Of a DNA stretch of 64,000 nucleotides, positions 1 to 12,124 are shown one piece after another. Numbering within the stretch: position 1 is the first letter of the stretch; every line of letters starts with the position of its first letter. Source of the DNA: Arabidopsis thaliana (lineage: Eukaryota > Streptophyta > Magnoliopsida > Brassicales > Brassicaceae); assembly GCF_000001735.4 (NCBI RefSeq), contig NC_003071.7, forward strand, positions 2,987,001 through 3,051,000, written 5' to 3'. The translations under genes and the position numbers were made by a program. The notes beneath the pieces were generated by a model. It saw only the letters and a program-made list of their open reading frames with translations. It ran no database searches and was not told the origin of the DNA.

Positions 1-35
1 TTATTATTTATTTATCAATTTTTTCTTTCTATATA

Positions 36-302
36 AGCGACACTCGCTTGGCATGTGCACTTTAGGGAAAGTATGTTAAGATTGTTGATAAAGCTTGCGA
101 GAAATCAACTGATGGTATTGTTGTTTGCTTAATACGATTTGCGAAGATCAATCTCTATAACGGTAATTATATTAATATGCATATATATATGTAATATTTC
201 ATTTTATATATACGCAGATAATAAGAGCATTTCCAATTCATTTGATGTTTCACAAGTCTTTGTTGATACAAAATTGGTTGAGTTGGTTCTTTTTAAGAAA
301 AG
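36..302 (+). pseudogene. RPA70-like OB-fold fragment, broken
   Basis: Two exons read as part of a replication protein A large-subunit-like OB fold (DUF223/RPA1-like family). The first contains GKYVKIVDKAC and VVCLIRFAKI and ends at a GT donor near 162. The second runs from 219 to 302 and contains SISNSFDVSQVFVD, the family's usual start of the following strand. The join across the intron keeps frame. A TAG at 63-65 stands where relatives have Trp (CAL-stop-GKY), so the gene is dead. It ends about 60 bp before the MULE-1 peptidase frame. The family binds single-stranded DNA, and in plants related copies are carried by Helitrons and other transposons. I see no Helitron ends here. The left part lies outside the window. 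Confidence 0.6.
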
Positions 303-363
303 GTAAATTTTTATCCCATTTCCAAAAAAATAATTACTGAAAAGATGGGACTCAAGTAGACTG

Positions 364-2878
364 ATGATGGGAGCTGCAATTATGAGAAATGGAAAGATGA
401 TAAAGGATTTTTGGAGTAGATTGCTGAAAAGAGATGGAAATATTTGCATAAGGAAATTGATGACTGACATTGAAGATGTTAAGAAGTGGAGTGAGAAGAA
501 GGACATAATCCGTTTTGTGTATATTTGTGTGATAGCTGGGTTGGTCATGGCTACGAGTGAAACGAAAAAGATAGATCATTTATATATCAAGATGGTAATG
601 GATCTTCATAACGTTCGTAATTATCCTTGGGGTCTTAAAGCTTATGATAATCTACTAAATTGTATCATGAAAGCAATATATGCTCTGAAGAAAACCAAAA
701 GCTATGTTCTGGATGGATTCTCATATACACTTCAGATATGGGTGATGGAAGCAATTCCAGAAATTGGATCATTGTTGGGAGAAAAGATTAGCACTGAATT
801 CAATGAAGGTCCTCGATGTTCTAATTGGAAAGGTGCTGCAAAGATATCATATGAGGACATCATCTCTGTGGACAGGTCATTTAAATCACATGTAAGTTTA
901 CAGTTCTTTATCTTCAGTTTAAAAGTTTTAAGAACTAAGGGTTTTGTAATTGTATGAAGTACTTTAACTAGTAGTTTGATTATCTACTATGATTTTTTAA
1001 ATGTTTATTTTTATTTTTCTGTAGGCTGTCTTTTATCCATCTATTTCTTATTTTGGAAACGAGGTCATTAACGACAGAGAATTTGTATGGCGTGATGAAA
1101 TCAGAGATGGTGAAGTGGATAATATGATTGAAAAAATAAAATCTAGGAAAGATTTTAGAGACCATGTTTGGGAAAGTGTTGTACATAATCAAATAGAAGG
1201 CGACAATATTGAGAATGTGCAAGAGAATGATGTCCAAGGAAAGGATGATGTAACTGAAGATGGTAATGAGGTCGATCATATGAGTGGGGTAACTGAAGAA
1301 GGGAATGAAGAGAACCATGTCTCCGGTATGAACAGGAGTAAGAAAAAACAATCTGATCACGGTGCAGAGACACGCAAAAAGAAGTTGCTTTGTCAACGAG
1401 CAACAGCAACAACACATGGAGCTTTAAATGACAAAATGAATTCCTTTCTTAAAGCATTGATTGATTCTTCTTTTGAGAAGTTTGAAAAGCGATTGCAATC
1501 AAAAGAGGATGATACATCACTAGTGGAGGGTTTGGTCTCTACATCTGAAACTACAAGAAAAACAACGAGATTCACAACTTCGCAACCGTCCAATCCAACA
1601 GATCAGCCAAGTAAACTTGTAGTACGTATAAATCTAAATCTTGTAGATATTTGAAAATTATGTACTTGTAGTTCTTGTTTTAATGTTTTTGTTCATCTTT
1701 TTTAATAGCAGGACCTAATGTCTTTAGATGACGATATTTTAGACTTTAATTTGGGTACACAAGAATTTTTAGATAAATCTATGGGACACTTATCTCAACT
1801 GTCACAGCTATCCGGATTTGATTCCACACAAAATTTGGATAAATATATTCCTGACGTGGACAAAAATGACAAGGATGCTGTATTGGTGTTTGTTTCGGAG
1901 GCTAGATGGGAAGCTTTTAGGGAGTGGGATATGAAGCACGAGTAAGTCCATTGTTTTTCTCTTAAATTATTAGAATTTTATGCTTTGTCAATCAATTAAA
2001 TTATCATGCTTTCACATTTTCAAAGACTTAAAATTTGGTCCAAGTGTTATCAATAAAGCATTACTCGGTCGACTCTTGCCTTCTAGCAAATGGCTTGGCA
2101 ACGAGGTGCGTTTTACCAATTGTCATTAACTTTGCAGTACATACTAAGTATTATAAAGAATTTGTGGTGCACTGATTACTCACCGATTTAATATTTTTCA
2201 GGATATGGATGCTACAATGCATTTATTTCGAGAGAAATCATCTATAGGGCGACTGAATTTAGCTCGTGTTGGTTTATTGGACTGCATTTTTGGCGTGCGA
2301 CTCAATGTTGAATACAAAAAGTTTGTGAACAATAAACGAAGCCACCAATGGAGTAGATTTATCTAAGATTATGCCAACGGCGAGTCTCCTTCTCATGGGA
2401 GGACAAGAAAACAGTGGGGATCAAATTTTGACCGTATTACTTCCCGCTCCATGACAATGGTAATCATTGGATTTCTCTGTGCATTAACTTCATTCAAAGA
2501 ACGGTTGAAATCTTTGATTGTGCTGGTCACAACCATAGAAGTGGAGGCATTCGCAATCACCGTCCCACGAATTCTCAAGGAAATTCACACAAAATCAAAT
2601 GGAAAAATCTACTATTGGCTCCGTACACTCTCGTCCATGTTTTGGTGCCGCCTGACCTCAACAAAACATGTTGTGATTGTGGAGTGTATGCGCTCAAATA
2701 TATCGAGTGTCATTTTATGGGGCTGTCCTTGGATATGTTGGATGATGTCAACATTAAAGATGCACGTCTGAGGATTGCAGTTGATCTATGGAAAGCAGCA
2801 TTTGATCCTGTATTCATTGACCGAATGACAAAGTATAAACCACCAAAGATAAATTCTGAAATAATAGATATTGCATGA
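364..2878 (+). pseudogene. DUF1985/Ulp1 (C48) peptidase-like gene of MULE-1, pseudogene
   Basis: The first exon (364-890) carries a DUF1985-like region with the hallmark NYPWGLKAYDNLL and a GTAAGT donor. Exon 2 starts at 1025 and contains VWRDEIRDGEVDNMIEKI, a block also seen in the MULE-2 relative. Later exons (about 1711-1941, 2023-2105, 2201 on) lead into a C48 peptidase domain: His in GNHWISLCIN, Asp in VEIFDCAG and the nucleophile Cys in CCDCGVYALKYIE, ending at TGA 2876-2878. A TAA at 2364-2366 and a one-base frameshift near 2436 break the frame just before the catalytic His. The family resembles SUMO proteases. Transposon copies are thought to be captured and possibly active, but this one cannot make a full product. 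Confidence 0.75.
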
Positions 2879-3394
2879 GAAACAAATACACACTAATTTA
2901 TGAGACTTTTGTTACTTTCAAACAAACAAGCCAAAACATTTCCACAAATATAGTACTTTTCTTAGTTTATATTTGATTTTCGTGTGTTCAGTATATTGTT
3001 TTGTGTGTTGGACAAGAATTTGAGCGTCAAACTGTTAAAACTGAATCTCATTGATAACATACTCGAAGGTCCATTATCGGAGAGCATAACTCGCTCCAAA
3101 ACCTTGTTAGAACTCGATAACATGCTCGAACCAAATTGCATATAAAACACGTCATATATCATCCAAAAACTGAATTATCGTATCTAAAACCCGTCATAGA
3201 TAAAATATAATAGTTAGACAAATTGAGTTCATAAAAGAAAAAGAGTAAAGAATAAAATATAGTCTTCTTGTCCCAACGATCATACATTCAAAACAATCCT
3301 GAAAAAAAAAAAAATCACACAGTGAATTTAATGATAATGAAATACCAATTAACACTACTTCATGTGAGAATTAGAATTATTGAACAAACCATTA

Positions 3395-5602
3395 TTATAT
3401 TGCTATATTACATGTTGTTCTATTGTGTCCTTCTTGACCACAACAACCACACCTATGCCTCTTAGACCCTTGTGATCTGTTTGATGATCGTATATTGTCT
3501 TCCACTGTTTCGTGTCTTCGTTAATTTTCTTCGTCGACCAGGGCCTCTTCGTGTTTCAAGTGGTAGGACTTTAGCATTTTCGACATGTTTTAGGACACGT
3601 CACTTATTTTCAGGAATAACTATTGGATTAATTGTTTCTTTGAATAATGATCTCCAAGCTGCAGTTACATACACTTCATCATCAAATTCATGAAGCTCCT
3701 TACCGATTGCAAAAACAGCTTTTATGGCATGACGACACAAACTTTTCCCTAACTGAAACTTTCCACATGAACATATCTTTCTTTCCAAGTCAACGACGTA
3801 GTTAGATGACTCACCTTTAACTTGAAATCTGTATTCGGTAACCGGATAAACTTTCAGTGTTTTACCTTTTTCTATCCTACCATCAATCTTTTTCTCCACT
3901 TCAACAGTTAAAGGGTCGGTATGCTTTGCACTTAAAGCTCTACGCTCATGAAACCATCGTGTCAACATTTAATGTTGTCTAACAAAGGAATTATTGGATA
4001 CTCTCTAGGAGATCTCAACACTGAATTTATTGACTCAGCAGGATTGTTGGTGTTAATGTCGTACCTATATCCGGGAAAATGACACCAAACCCATTTTTTC
4101 ACATTAGCATCTTGTAGGTATACTCCAATCGCTGGACTAATGTTGCTAATTTGCGTCAATAAACCCTCAAATTCAGTAACCCTATATGTTTTTGACGCTT
4201 TGGCAACCATATCAACCAAACCCCTTCCGTGATAGTATGTTATCACATTATTCAGCAAGTGGTGGATGCAAATCATGTTTTGCTAATGGGAAAATTGTAG
4301 CAATTGTTTTACCAATCGAGAGATGTCTATCTCACACAAAAACTAAATCTTTCTCATCGTTTGTAACAAAATTAAGTTGCATGAAAAACCACTCCCATGA
4401 AAGATCATTCTCAGAATCAGCAATCCCGAATGCGATTGGATATAAATTAGAGTTACCATCTACGGCTGTAGAAACTAGTAGAACTCCTTTGTATTTACTC
4501 TTCAAAAACGTTCCATCTACTACAATCACCCTTCGGAGTGCCTTGTAGAACCCTCTTATTGATTGACCAAAAGAAATAAATAGATACTTGAATCGACCAT
4601 CACAATCAGTTTCTAAATTTGTATACGTACCAGGATTAGCTTCTTCTAGCATATACAAGTATTTTGGTATTTTACCATAACTTTTCTCAGGTATCCCTCT
4701 AACCTCGTTAATTGCATACTCCCGAGACTCCCAAGCTTGGGAATAAGATAGCTCACATCCATATTCTGTACGCAAAATATTGATGATATCATTGGGTTTA
4801 GGCCCTTCTTTACACCCTCGTATCTATGCATAATGAGATGTCCAATTGTTCTTGCTAAAGGTGTTCTAGAGACTTTTTTTTTCTTTGAAGGCGCACAATC
4901 ATGTTTAGCAACATACTTATTGATTTTGAAATATGTAGACCCCTTTAAATATTCTGCCCGAAGCCTCTATTTGCAACCGTTGTCTACACATCGAATACCC
5001 CAAAATGTCGTATCATTTTAGTAACTCTTTAGTCGAAGTTATACTTCATCGCACATATTTCTAGAGTTGCCGGTACAACTTCCTTGCTTCTAAAATATTT
5101 TCCTTTCTTTACAATTGAATCTGCCAACGTAGATTCAACATCATCACAAACTCTACCAACATTTGGTGTATCCTTATCAACCAATACTGCAGATTTTTAC
5201 GCACGTTACGGTCATCATCTCGTTCGATTTAATCACGTGGCTATTCATCCAATTCGATATCCACTCTACTCCTTTGATCATCGCCTTTAACTTTAAAGGT
5301 CACACACAACCGCATTAAACTGTTCCTTTTATAATACTCGACAAAAAATTCAATTGTCGCTCATTCGTCATAAGAATAGGAGGAGAATCAACACCGAGAT
5401 CTGTAGGTAAGTAAGTGAATTCAACATCAACCATAGTAAGTTCTGTTCTGTAGTCTTCTAAGACCATCATCTTTAGGTCTTGAAGAGTTGTTGTAGATTG
5501 CAAGATGAGTAATCTCGCATATTTTTCTTCATCAACAATAACTTTCCACTCTTTATTAGCAAAAGATCTTCATATACCACAAGTAACGTAAATCTGCAAC
5601 AT
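3395..5602 (-). pseudogene. MuDR/MULE transposase of MULE-1, pseudogene
   Basis: Read from an ATG at 5602-5600, the reverse strand gives a plant MURA transposase in pieces: the N-terminal plant-Mu region (5602-5315), the DDE core with VVDGTFLKSKYKG and DRHLSIGK, the NNPAESIN block with the third acidic residue, a SWIM zinc finger CSCGKFQLGKSLCRHAI (about 3720-3780) and a final CCHC knuckle of form CX2CX4HX4C (about 3405-3450). Breaks include a TGA about nine codons after the start, a stop at 4336-4334 in place of the residue before the second catalytic Asp, and frameshifts near 4270, 3968 and 3470. All catalytic landmarks remain recognisable, so decay is moderate. It converges with the peptidase gene at 364-2878. 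Confidence 0.8.
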
Positions 5603-5879
5603 GTTTGAAAGAAGAATGATAGAAAAAAAAAAGAGTCGAAGGAAGAAGAAAAAGGAGAAAACAATTAGAAGAACATATAAGTGTAATCTAATTCACTTAG
5701 GTATAAAGAGGAGAATTATAGACTAATTAGAATACAAGTTCTCAAAAATTAAGACGCAATCTTAACTTCTATATTTAATTTGATCACACATAATTATATC
5801 ATATTGCTAAAATATTTGATTACCTTATTTTAAGATTTATTTATTTTTTTTTTAAAATACATTATAAATTACATAGAAT
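5603..5879. other. AT-rich flank of MULE-1 transposase
   Basis: Upstream region of the reverse transposase. It is AT-rich with no gene. Promoter and terminal sequences of MULE-1 should lie here, but I could not define them. Confidence 0.4.
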
Positions 5880-6225
5880 TTGTTTTCTATTTTCTGTAGA
5901 ATATAAAAGAAAAAAATAAGAATGTGTTTGCTAACAATTTTAGAACATGAGTAAATGTTAGAAAATAAATTCTAATTTTCCTAGATGAAAGAACAAAGTA
6001 TAGAATATGTATTCTAAATTTTGTAGAAGTTAGCATTCTAAATACTGTAGAACATAAACGCATTCTAAATTTAATAGAACTTGTGAAGTTAATAAAATAC
6101 AATATCAAAATTTTATAGAACTTTTACAGTTTATAGAATACGATATCTAAATTTTATAGAACATGTGTAATGTATAGAATATGCATTCCAAATTTAGAAG
6201 GGGTATTCTAAACTTCGTAGACCAT
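5880..6225. repeat. Degenerate short tandem repeat (TAGAA...ATTCTA type)
   Basis: About eight to ten degenerate copies of a roughly 35-40 bp unit. Each copy contains a word like TAGAATATGNATTCTAAAT followed by TTTNTAGAACAT. The unit is partly palindromic (ATTCTA/TAGAAT). It sits beyond the 5' end of the MULE-1 transposase and could be subterminal transposon DNA or an unrelated minisatellite. Copies differ too much to count exactly by eye. Confidence 0.55.
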
Positions 6226-7150
6226 ATTTTACTCATCTAAAACGACAACAAAAATGATATATTTTCAACATTAAAAGTATCCTCATGACTTCTTTATCAT
6301 TTGGCTACAAATTGTTTTGAATTTTATTTGAAAATTGGTTAAACAAATTACAAAGGCTAGATTAGGAATTTGTGACATTTGAATATAAAAGGTATAGATG
6401 GACAATATTTTTATTATTTTTCTCTTTTTCCAATTTTTCCTAAAGATTATAAATTATAAAAAACATTCCTTTGAAACAAGACCAATCATGATAATATTGA
6501 AACCAAAATTTTAGGAAATTTTTCCTAACAATTAATTTTGGACTTCGTTATATGCCTATTTCGTATTTATCTCCTTCCTAATTGTATTAACAGAAACAGT
6601 GCATTTGAATAATAAAAATTAACTTATTTCTCCTCATATATGAGCTACGAGATTTACCATTCTTTTATTTCATTTAATATAACCCTGTACCAAAATGCAA
6701 ACAATTGTGTTATTGTATTATGATAAAAAAATCCTTTTATTTTATATATCTTTGGTTTATATGGCCTAATAGTATTAGATGGCCAAAAATGATCTTGACC
6801 ATTCAAATGCATTGTTATGAGCCGTTGATTAGATGGCATAAAATAAGTGTCTAATATATATTTATATTTTATTATAGATTAATATAGTCTTATTTACTTT
6901 ATCTTATTACATAGAGTTTAAATTTAATTAGATATTGACTCACGCATTAATATCTATAATTCCATAGATTTTGGCAACTGAAAATATTTTGAATCAATAG
7001 AAAATATTCTAACACGCTATACTTTGGAAAATAACAAAACGTCATCACTTTTTTTTAACTCACAATAAATCCTATTGGTTTGAAACGATTCGTATTTCCT
7101 TTGCGACATCAACTGTCAATCATTGTATTTTTTGAGAAATCTTCCGTGTT
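6226..7150. other. AT-rich intergenic DNA with part of a dispersed repeat
   Basis: No coding frame of interest. A segment at about 6436-6500 (containing GACCAATCATGATAAT) reappears at about 11140-11205 with over 80 percent identity by eye, so a dispersed repeat runs through here. The rest shows nothing I recognise. Confidence 0.4.
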
Positions 7151-7160
7151 ATATATAAAA
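7149..7160 (+). promoter_or_regulatory. Possible TATA box of RPA-like gene
   Basis: A TATATATAA word about 80 bp before the ATG at 7235, at a usual plant TATA distance if the transcript starts near 7180. Position and sequence are the only evidence. Confidence 0.3.
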
Positions 7161-7234
7161 CTAATTACACTAAAAAAATTCATTAATCTAAATGCTTATC
7201 TTTCAAAACAAAAAAAAACTTCCTTTTGAAAGAT

Positions 7235-8557
7235 ATGGAGCCTATCCACAAGCTCACTGATTTGAATGTAAACTTGACCGAATGGAAGGTTTATGTGAAG
7301 ATCCTATCTATCTGGAATCATCCTCCAAAGAATCATGGTGAAGTTACAACCATGATTTTGGTTGATTAAAAGGTTTGGATCCTTTTATTTTTTGGTTCAT
7401 TTATCAAATTTTCTTTGTTACGATTGAAATAGAGGCTTTTTTCTTCTTTAAAAGAGAGTTTTTTCTTTTCTTTTTACCTGGGTACTCGAATAGATGCAAC
7501 CATACCTTAAAAAAACTATAAATATCCTTTCTGACCCATTCTCAAGTCGGACATCTGCTTTCATCTTTCTGATTTTCGAGTCATTTATCCAACAAACAGA
7601 GTTAATTATTCTTTGTTTCATGTCCAAATCAAGTTTATTTGGGGAACAAGTGTTTAGCCTGTTCTAGTAATTAAGAAAAGTAATTTCTTTGATTTCATTT
7701 TTCCCATAGACATTAAGTATCCTTCGTCTTAGGAAGTTGAGTATGTCACTGGTAAGTGTATAGAGAATTTAAGTTGTTATCATTTAAATCTGCTTATATT
7801 TGTTAGTATGTGATGCATTTAATTTTTATATAATCTATTAACATCTTCTGTTCCACTTAGACGCTATGGGTGTGGTGTCAAATATCTCTGCTATTAAGAA
7901 TTTTCCATTTGTTGGTCATCAGGGTGAGACTGACTATAAGTACATGTATGTCTCTTTCGACATTGTGGACACTATGTAAGTTGTTGTATTTATAGGTGTA
8001 TAAAGAATTCTGCTGTTTTATGAATATGAAACTTAGAAGAAATAAGTATTGCAGATTGAATCATATTGTTTAGGGACAGAAAATCAAGTGCTTTCTTGTG
8101 GAAAAATGTTGTGAACTGTTTGTTATAAAGTGGACTAAACGTATTGTTCAGTTTCATATAGCAATAAACCAATTCTTGCAATTGTCCGCTTCTAGAGAAA
8201 CACAGAGGTTGAGGGTTACTGTTCTATCACCTCTTGGTAAATTCTTATTGTTTGTCAAAAGTATTGTAATTATATATATTTCATTGTTTTTTTTTTATCT
8301 AACTTATATCATTATTTTGTAACAGGTGAGAATGTCTTAATAAGTGAATTTTGTTGTTCACATCTGTACATCGATCCAACCTTCCCTGAGATAGATCTCC
8401 CAAAATACATGTAAATCCATAAACATTTTGTATTTTTTCTGCAGTAACCAAAACATTAATGACTAACTATAAGTTCTGAATTTTGTGTGTTTCCAGCCGC
8501 AATATCAAAGGTGAGAATGATGCTCTAGAGAACGTAAAGCCGATCCGTGAATTTTAA
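7235..8557 (+). pseudogene. RPA70-like (DUF223) OB-fold gene, degenerate
   Basis: ATG at 7235 opens a frame matching the start of the plant RPA1-like family (L-N-V-N-L-T-E-W-K-V-Y-V-K-I-L-S-I-W, then TTMILVD) and meets a TAA directly after. Later exons fit the same family: about 7707-7750 (with one stop), about 7861-7977 with AMGVVSNISAIKNFPFVG, a segment RLRVTVLSPLG up to the donor at 8238, GENVLISEFCCSHLYIDP (about 8328-8410) and a last exon ending at TAA 8555-8557. The exon layout parallels the RPA-like genes in MULE-4 (43798 and 53107). The segment between the first and second exons is missing or unrecognisable. Probable role of intact relatives: binding single-stranded DNA. Confidence 0.6.
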
Positions 8558-8759
8558 AATTACGTGATGAACTTATTTCTATTTTATTTATACTTTTTTA
8601 TATTTCGGGTTGTTTTATTTTGAACTATGCTTAGTATTTGAACTTACAATATTTCTAAAACTTTATTACATCTACGATACTTCTTTTAATTTTTATATTT
8701 TATAATGTTTCTTTAATATATATATTGTTTTCGAATTATCAATGTTTGTTTTTCTGAAG

Positions 8760-9460
8760 ATGATAGCTTGAAGCACAAGTTAATCTTAAGTGTCAAACTC
8801 ACAAAAGTTGAAGACTAACCAAAGGTGATATAAATCAAACCTTGGTTGAGTTACTTTTGGGACCACACTCATGGAGAAACGGGTATGAAAGAAATTGCTT
8901 GGAAGTAGCCTCATTTTAGCCATAAGGACATTTTGTCTGGTTGTGCTCAAAATCTTTGCGGTTTGCTTTTGCACAAGGAATCCCTAGTTAGCTGTGGATA
9001 TATATAGGTGCTTGTGTTCATTGAGAGACGCCAAGGGAGCATAAAGAGAGTGATATTACAATGTAGATCTAAGAAGAAGAGTTAGTAAGGTGTAGAGATG
9101 AGAGAAAACATGTATTAGTATAAGCTTGTTTTGTTGTTCTCTGAGTGATACATGAAGTATTACAGAGTGAGTCTAAGTACTAGTGGAGGGTATTAGCGGG
9201 TCACTTGTAGCTTCTTGTTTTGTAAACACCTTCTTCTTCATAGTGGAGTTGGGGATCTGTTGATCCCGACCGGATGTAGTGGCTCGTTAACGCCATGAAC
9301 CGGGTTAATAAATCCTTTGTGAGCTCCTCTTCTTCCTTCATCTTGCTCTGTTTTATATTTCTCTTCTTCTCCATATTTTACTTGATATGTTTCCGCTTTC
9401 TTGTGTTGATGACAAATGAGACAAAGCTTGAACCCTTGAGAGGTGCAAAATCATAACAGT
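8760..9460 (+). mobile_element. Ty1/copia-like LTR, probably solo
   Basis: A non-coding segment with the look of a copia LTR: an internal TATA (ATATATATAGG, about 8999), then a stretch with CCATGAACCGGGTTAATAAATC (about 9292-9313), the R/U5-like signature common in plant copia LTRs, and a T-rich end. No gag-pol or primer-binding site follows, so a solo LTR is likely. I could not find a clean 5-bp duplication, so both limits are approximate. Confidence 0.45.
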
Positions 9461-9529
9461 TTCAATTATATATTGTGTGGGTTAAATGGATTTTCAAACA
9501 ATATCTAACAGATTAGATTCGAATATGAA

Positions 9530-11067
9530 ACTTTTTTAGAAACCTCCCTGACGCTATTATCGAGAACGCTATATTCCATCTCCTCTCCGACGCCGGTGGA
9601 GCTGAAGCTCGCCGGCGTCAGAATCTCTCTCTCATTTCTCAAGTTGTTTCCTTTATCTTCAAGCTAAATTTTCGCTTCGATTTAATTTTCCTCTTTTGCA
9701 ATCCCTTTAATCCAAACCTATCGAACCTTTCTCTACTGTTGAATCCCCTCTTTGCAGCAGTGCGTTCCGACATAGTTAGACAGTGGCCTCTGAGCCATCT
9801 ACACTCTCTGCCAACACTTTGCGAATCAAAGACAACAGTGACTGAATCTTTCGACTCCACTTGCGTTCAACTTTTCTATTTTGAGATTTGTCTCCATCGC
9901 CATATCGTCCCTAGATCCACGGGCCCTCTTTGCTCCCAAGGTTTTCTCCATCGATCTGTTGCAAAACTTTCAGCCGTGGTTTCATCCTCCGCGTCGGATC
10001 CGCCATACAGTTTTCTCACCCTGACTCTTGCTTTATCGAAGATGTCTGCTCCAACGACGCGGTCCGTACCCCTCCACCGTAGCCGCCGCGCCTCCAACGC
10101 TTCTTGCCCAGCAATCTGGTTTCTAGGGTTTGCCTTTATGGGCCCTATAACCATTGTTGGCCCATTTCCCCTGCGGCCCAAGCCCATATTTTGCGACCCA
10201 AGTCCTTTACCAATTAAGCCCAGGTTTGTTTCTTTCTGCAATTTGCAGAGTCTGTCCCAATGTAGGCGTCGTTTCTCTGTTTTGAGTGGCCATGGACACC
10301 ATTTGAATGGCGAATCACCCTCATTGCTATGCTCCTGCAAACAGTCTCTAAGAACCTTGGTGCTAGGTTTATGTAGGGCTATGCTTTATGTTTGCTTTTT
10401 GAAGTCTCTTGGTCTAGTTTTGATGCGTCCAATCTGTCGGAGATGTGACGCTGGTCACCAAAGCCCTCTATCAAAGTACTTCATGCCGACATCTATATCG
10501 ACCAACTTCAAGAACATCCCAACCATCTTTCCTTCCCGAGTTTGGATCAAGCTTCCCGACTACAAGCTTTGTGTGGAATTCCTTAATCTCCTTGGCCGCT
10601 ATGGACTTCTTGTGAGAGAGGACCCACCTGTTTTGTTACGGTATCGCATCAATCTATCTACGCCTCGACGATCATTCTCTCTCTACCAAAACCTTGTCCG
10701 AACCTTTGCCAAAGCTCTACTTAGTGTAGTACTTCTCGTCCCGACGAGACTCTTGTCTTTGGCGCCCTTGTTAACGTTACTACGTCTTGTGACAGTAACC
10801 ACTTTCTCTCTCGCTGCTTTGTTCGTGGAAGTATTGTCAACAATCCTCGACCTTACAAGTACCAAATTGCCTCCGTGTGTTTGGTTCATAGCTCTCTTGG
10901 AATTTTTGTTGATATATTTTATTTGTGTGTTTGCTTTTCTTCTTATGGTATTGGCGAATGCCTACTTTTGTTATCTTTTAAACTTTGGGATCTTAGAATC
11001 CTCTTTCCATTGTACTTGTTTCTATCTTAGTTGTATGAAAACAAGCATTTGTCCAAAAAAAAAACAA
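9530..11067 (+). mobile_element. Non-coding retroposon with A-tail and 15-bp TSD
   Basis: The segment ends in an A-rich tail (11053-11067) and is bounded by near-identical 15-bp direct repeats: AGATTCGAATATGAA at 9515-9529 and AGATTCGATTATGAA at 11068-11082 (one mismatch). That is the footprint of target-primed reverse transcription. The body is GC-richer than its surroundings and has no reverse transcriptase. A long forward frame (9739-11097) runs through it but has no recognisable domain and crosses the tail and the TSD, so I do not call it a gene. It resembles the Sadhu class of Arabidopsis non-coding retroposons, or a LINE-mobilised transcript. Confidence 0.6.
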
Positions 11068-11138
11068 AGATTCGATTATGAATCCCTTAAAAGGTAAACT
11101 TAAACAATCATTATGATCTTGAGAAAAAAAGCAATTGA

Positions 11139-11206
11139 TTGCTAAAGATTTTAAATTATAAAATAATCACTTAGAAACAAGACCAATCATGATAATCTTG
11201 AAAACA
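11139..11206. repeat. Second copy of dispersed repeat also at about 6434-6500
   Basis: Shares CTAAAGAT..TAAATTATAAAA and GACCAATCATGATAAT with the segment near 6434-6500, in the same orientation. The identity of the repeat is unknown. Confidence 0.5.
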
Positions 11207-12087
11207 AACAAAAAATTAATATACCTCTGTCAAAGTATCATTCATAGGTCATATTCAATTTTCGAAAATTTCAAATTTGATATAGCTCAAATTATCCTTA
11301 AGCTTATTCCCTCAAATAAGAGATCGTCGTTAGCACTGAATGATCGAATTTCACTAAGCTCTCGTTGTTCACACAATAAACTTATGATGATTAATATTAA
11401 GCTAGACAAAGTAGATGAAAGTAAAAGACAAGAAAACAGTAAATCGAGTTGTGAGTTCAGGAGATTAAAGCGTGAGGTCTAGGGATAGTCTTAGGAAATA
11501 GATAAATTGTAGATCTTGCTATGACTAGGATTGTTATCAAACTGTTCTTAAACTCAAACACTATTACAGAGTAACTTGTGGTTCGCTATATTACTCATTA
11601 TGTCCAAGGCTAAAGATTCCTTGTGTTGGCTTGGCAAATCCCTAATTTAAGACATGCATGCTAACGAGTTTTATAACTTCAACTTAGTAAACATGTCGAT
11701 TCTTATTACACACCTATAAACCCGGCTCATCTATAATAGTTCTGATGACAGATACTTTTTTGGGCATACCTATTATCTAAGATCAAATTCTAGGTGATCA
11801 ATCTAGAACTAGCAGTAAGAACAATTATAGATGAAGAACTCTAAAAATAATCCTAACAGGTTATCGATTTACTAATCAATCTAAATCCCTAGTGAGACAC
11901 CCTAAACCCAACAAAGTGACTACTTAGACATGATCAAAGAATCACAAATCTTGATTTGAATAAATTGCATTGAATTATAATATGAAATAGAGTAAAAGGA
12001 TTTCAGAATGTTCTCTAAATGGATATGATTCTTCTCTCCAAAAGTATGTCTCTTACACAAAACTTTCTTAGGTCTAAACAATGACCT

Positions 12088-12124
<37 letters not shown>

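Larger units (their letters stand above)
364..5602. mobile_element. MULE-1, degenerate Mutator-like element with DUF1985/Ulp1 gene and transposase
   Basis: A forward DUF1985/Ulp1 gene (364-2878) and a reverse MuDR-type transposase (5602 to about 3395) converge on a short AT-rich spacer. This is the organisation of the Kaonashi-type (Ulp1-carrying) MULEs of Arabidopsis. Both genes carry stops and frameshifts. I could not find terminal repeats or a target-site duplication, so the limits given are only those of the two genes. The spacer 2879-3394 holds no recognisable gene. Confidence 0.65.

Noticed and set aside
8742-9495. Exact copia LTR limits TGTTTG...CAAACA
   Set aside because: The six-base inverted ends fit, but no matching 5-bp duplication flanks them, so only an approximate LTR is reported.
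9739-11097. 452-codon open frame as a host gene
   Set aside because: It runs through an A-tail and a target-site duplication, has no recognisable domain, and lies within a retroposon.
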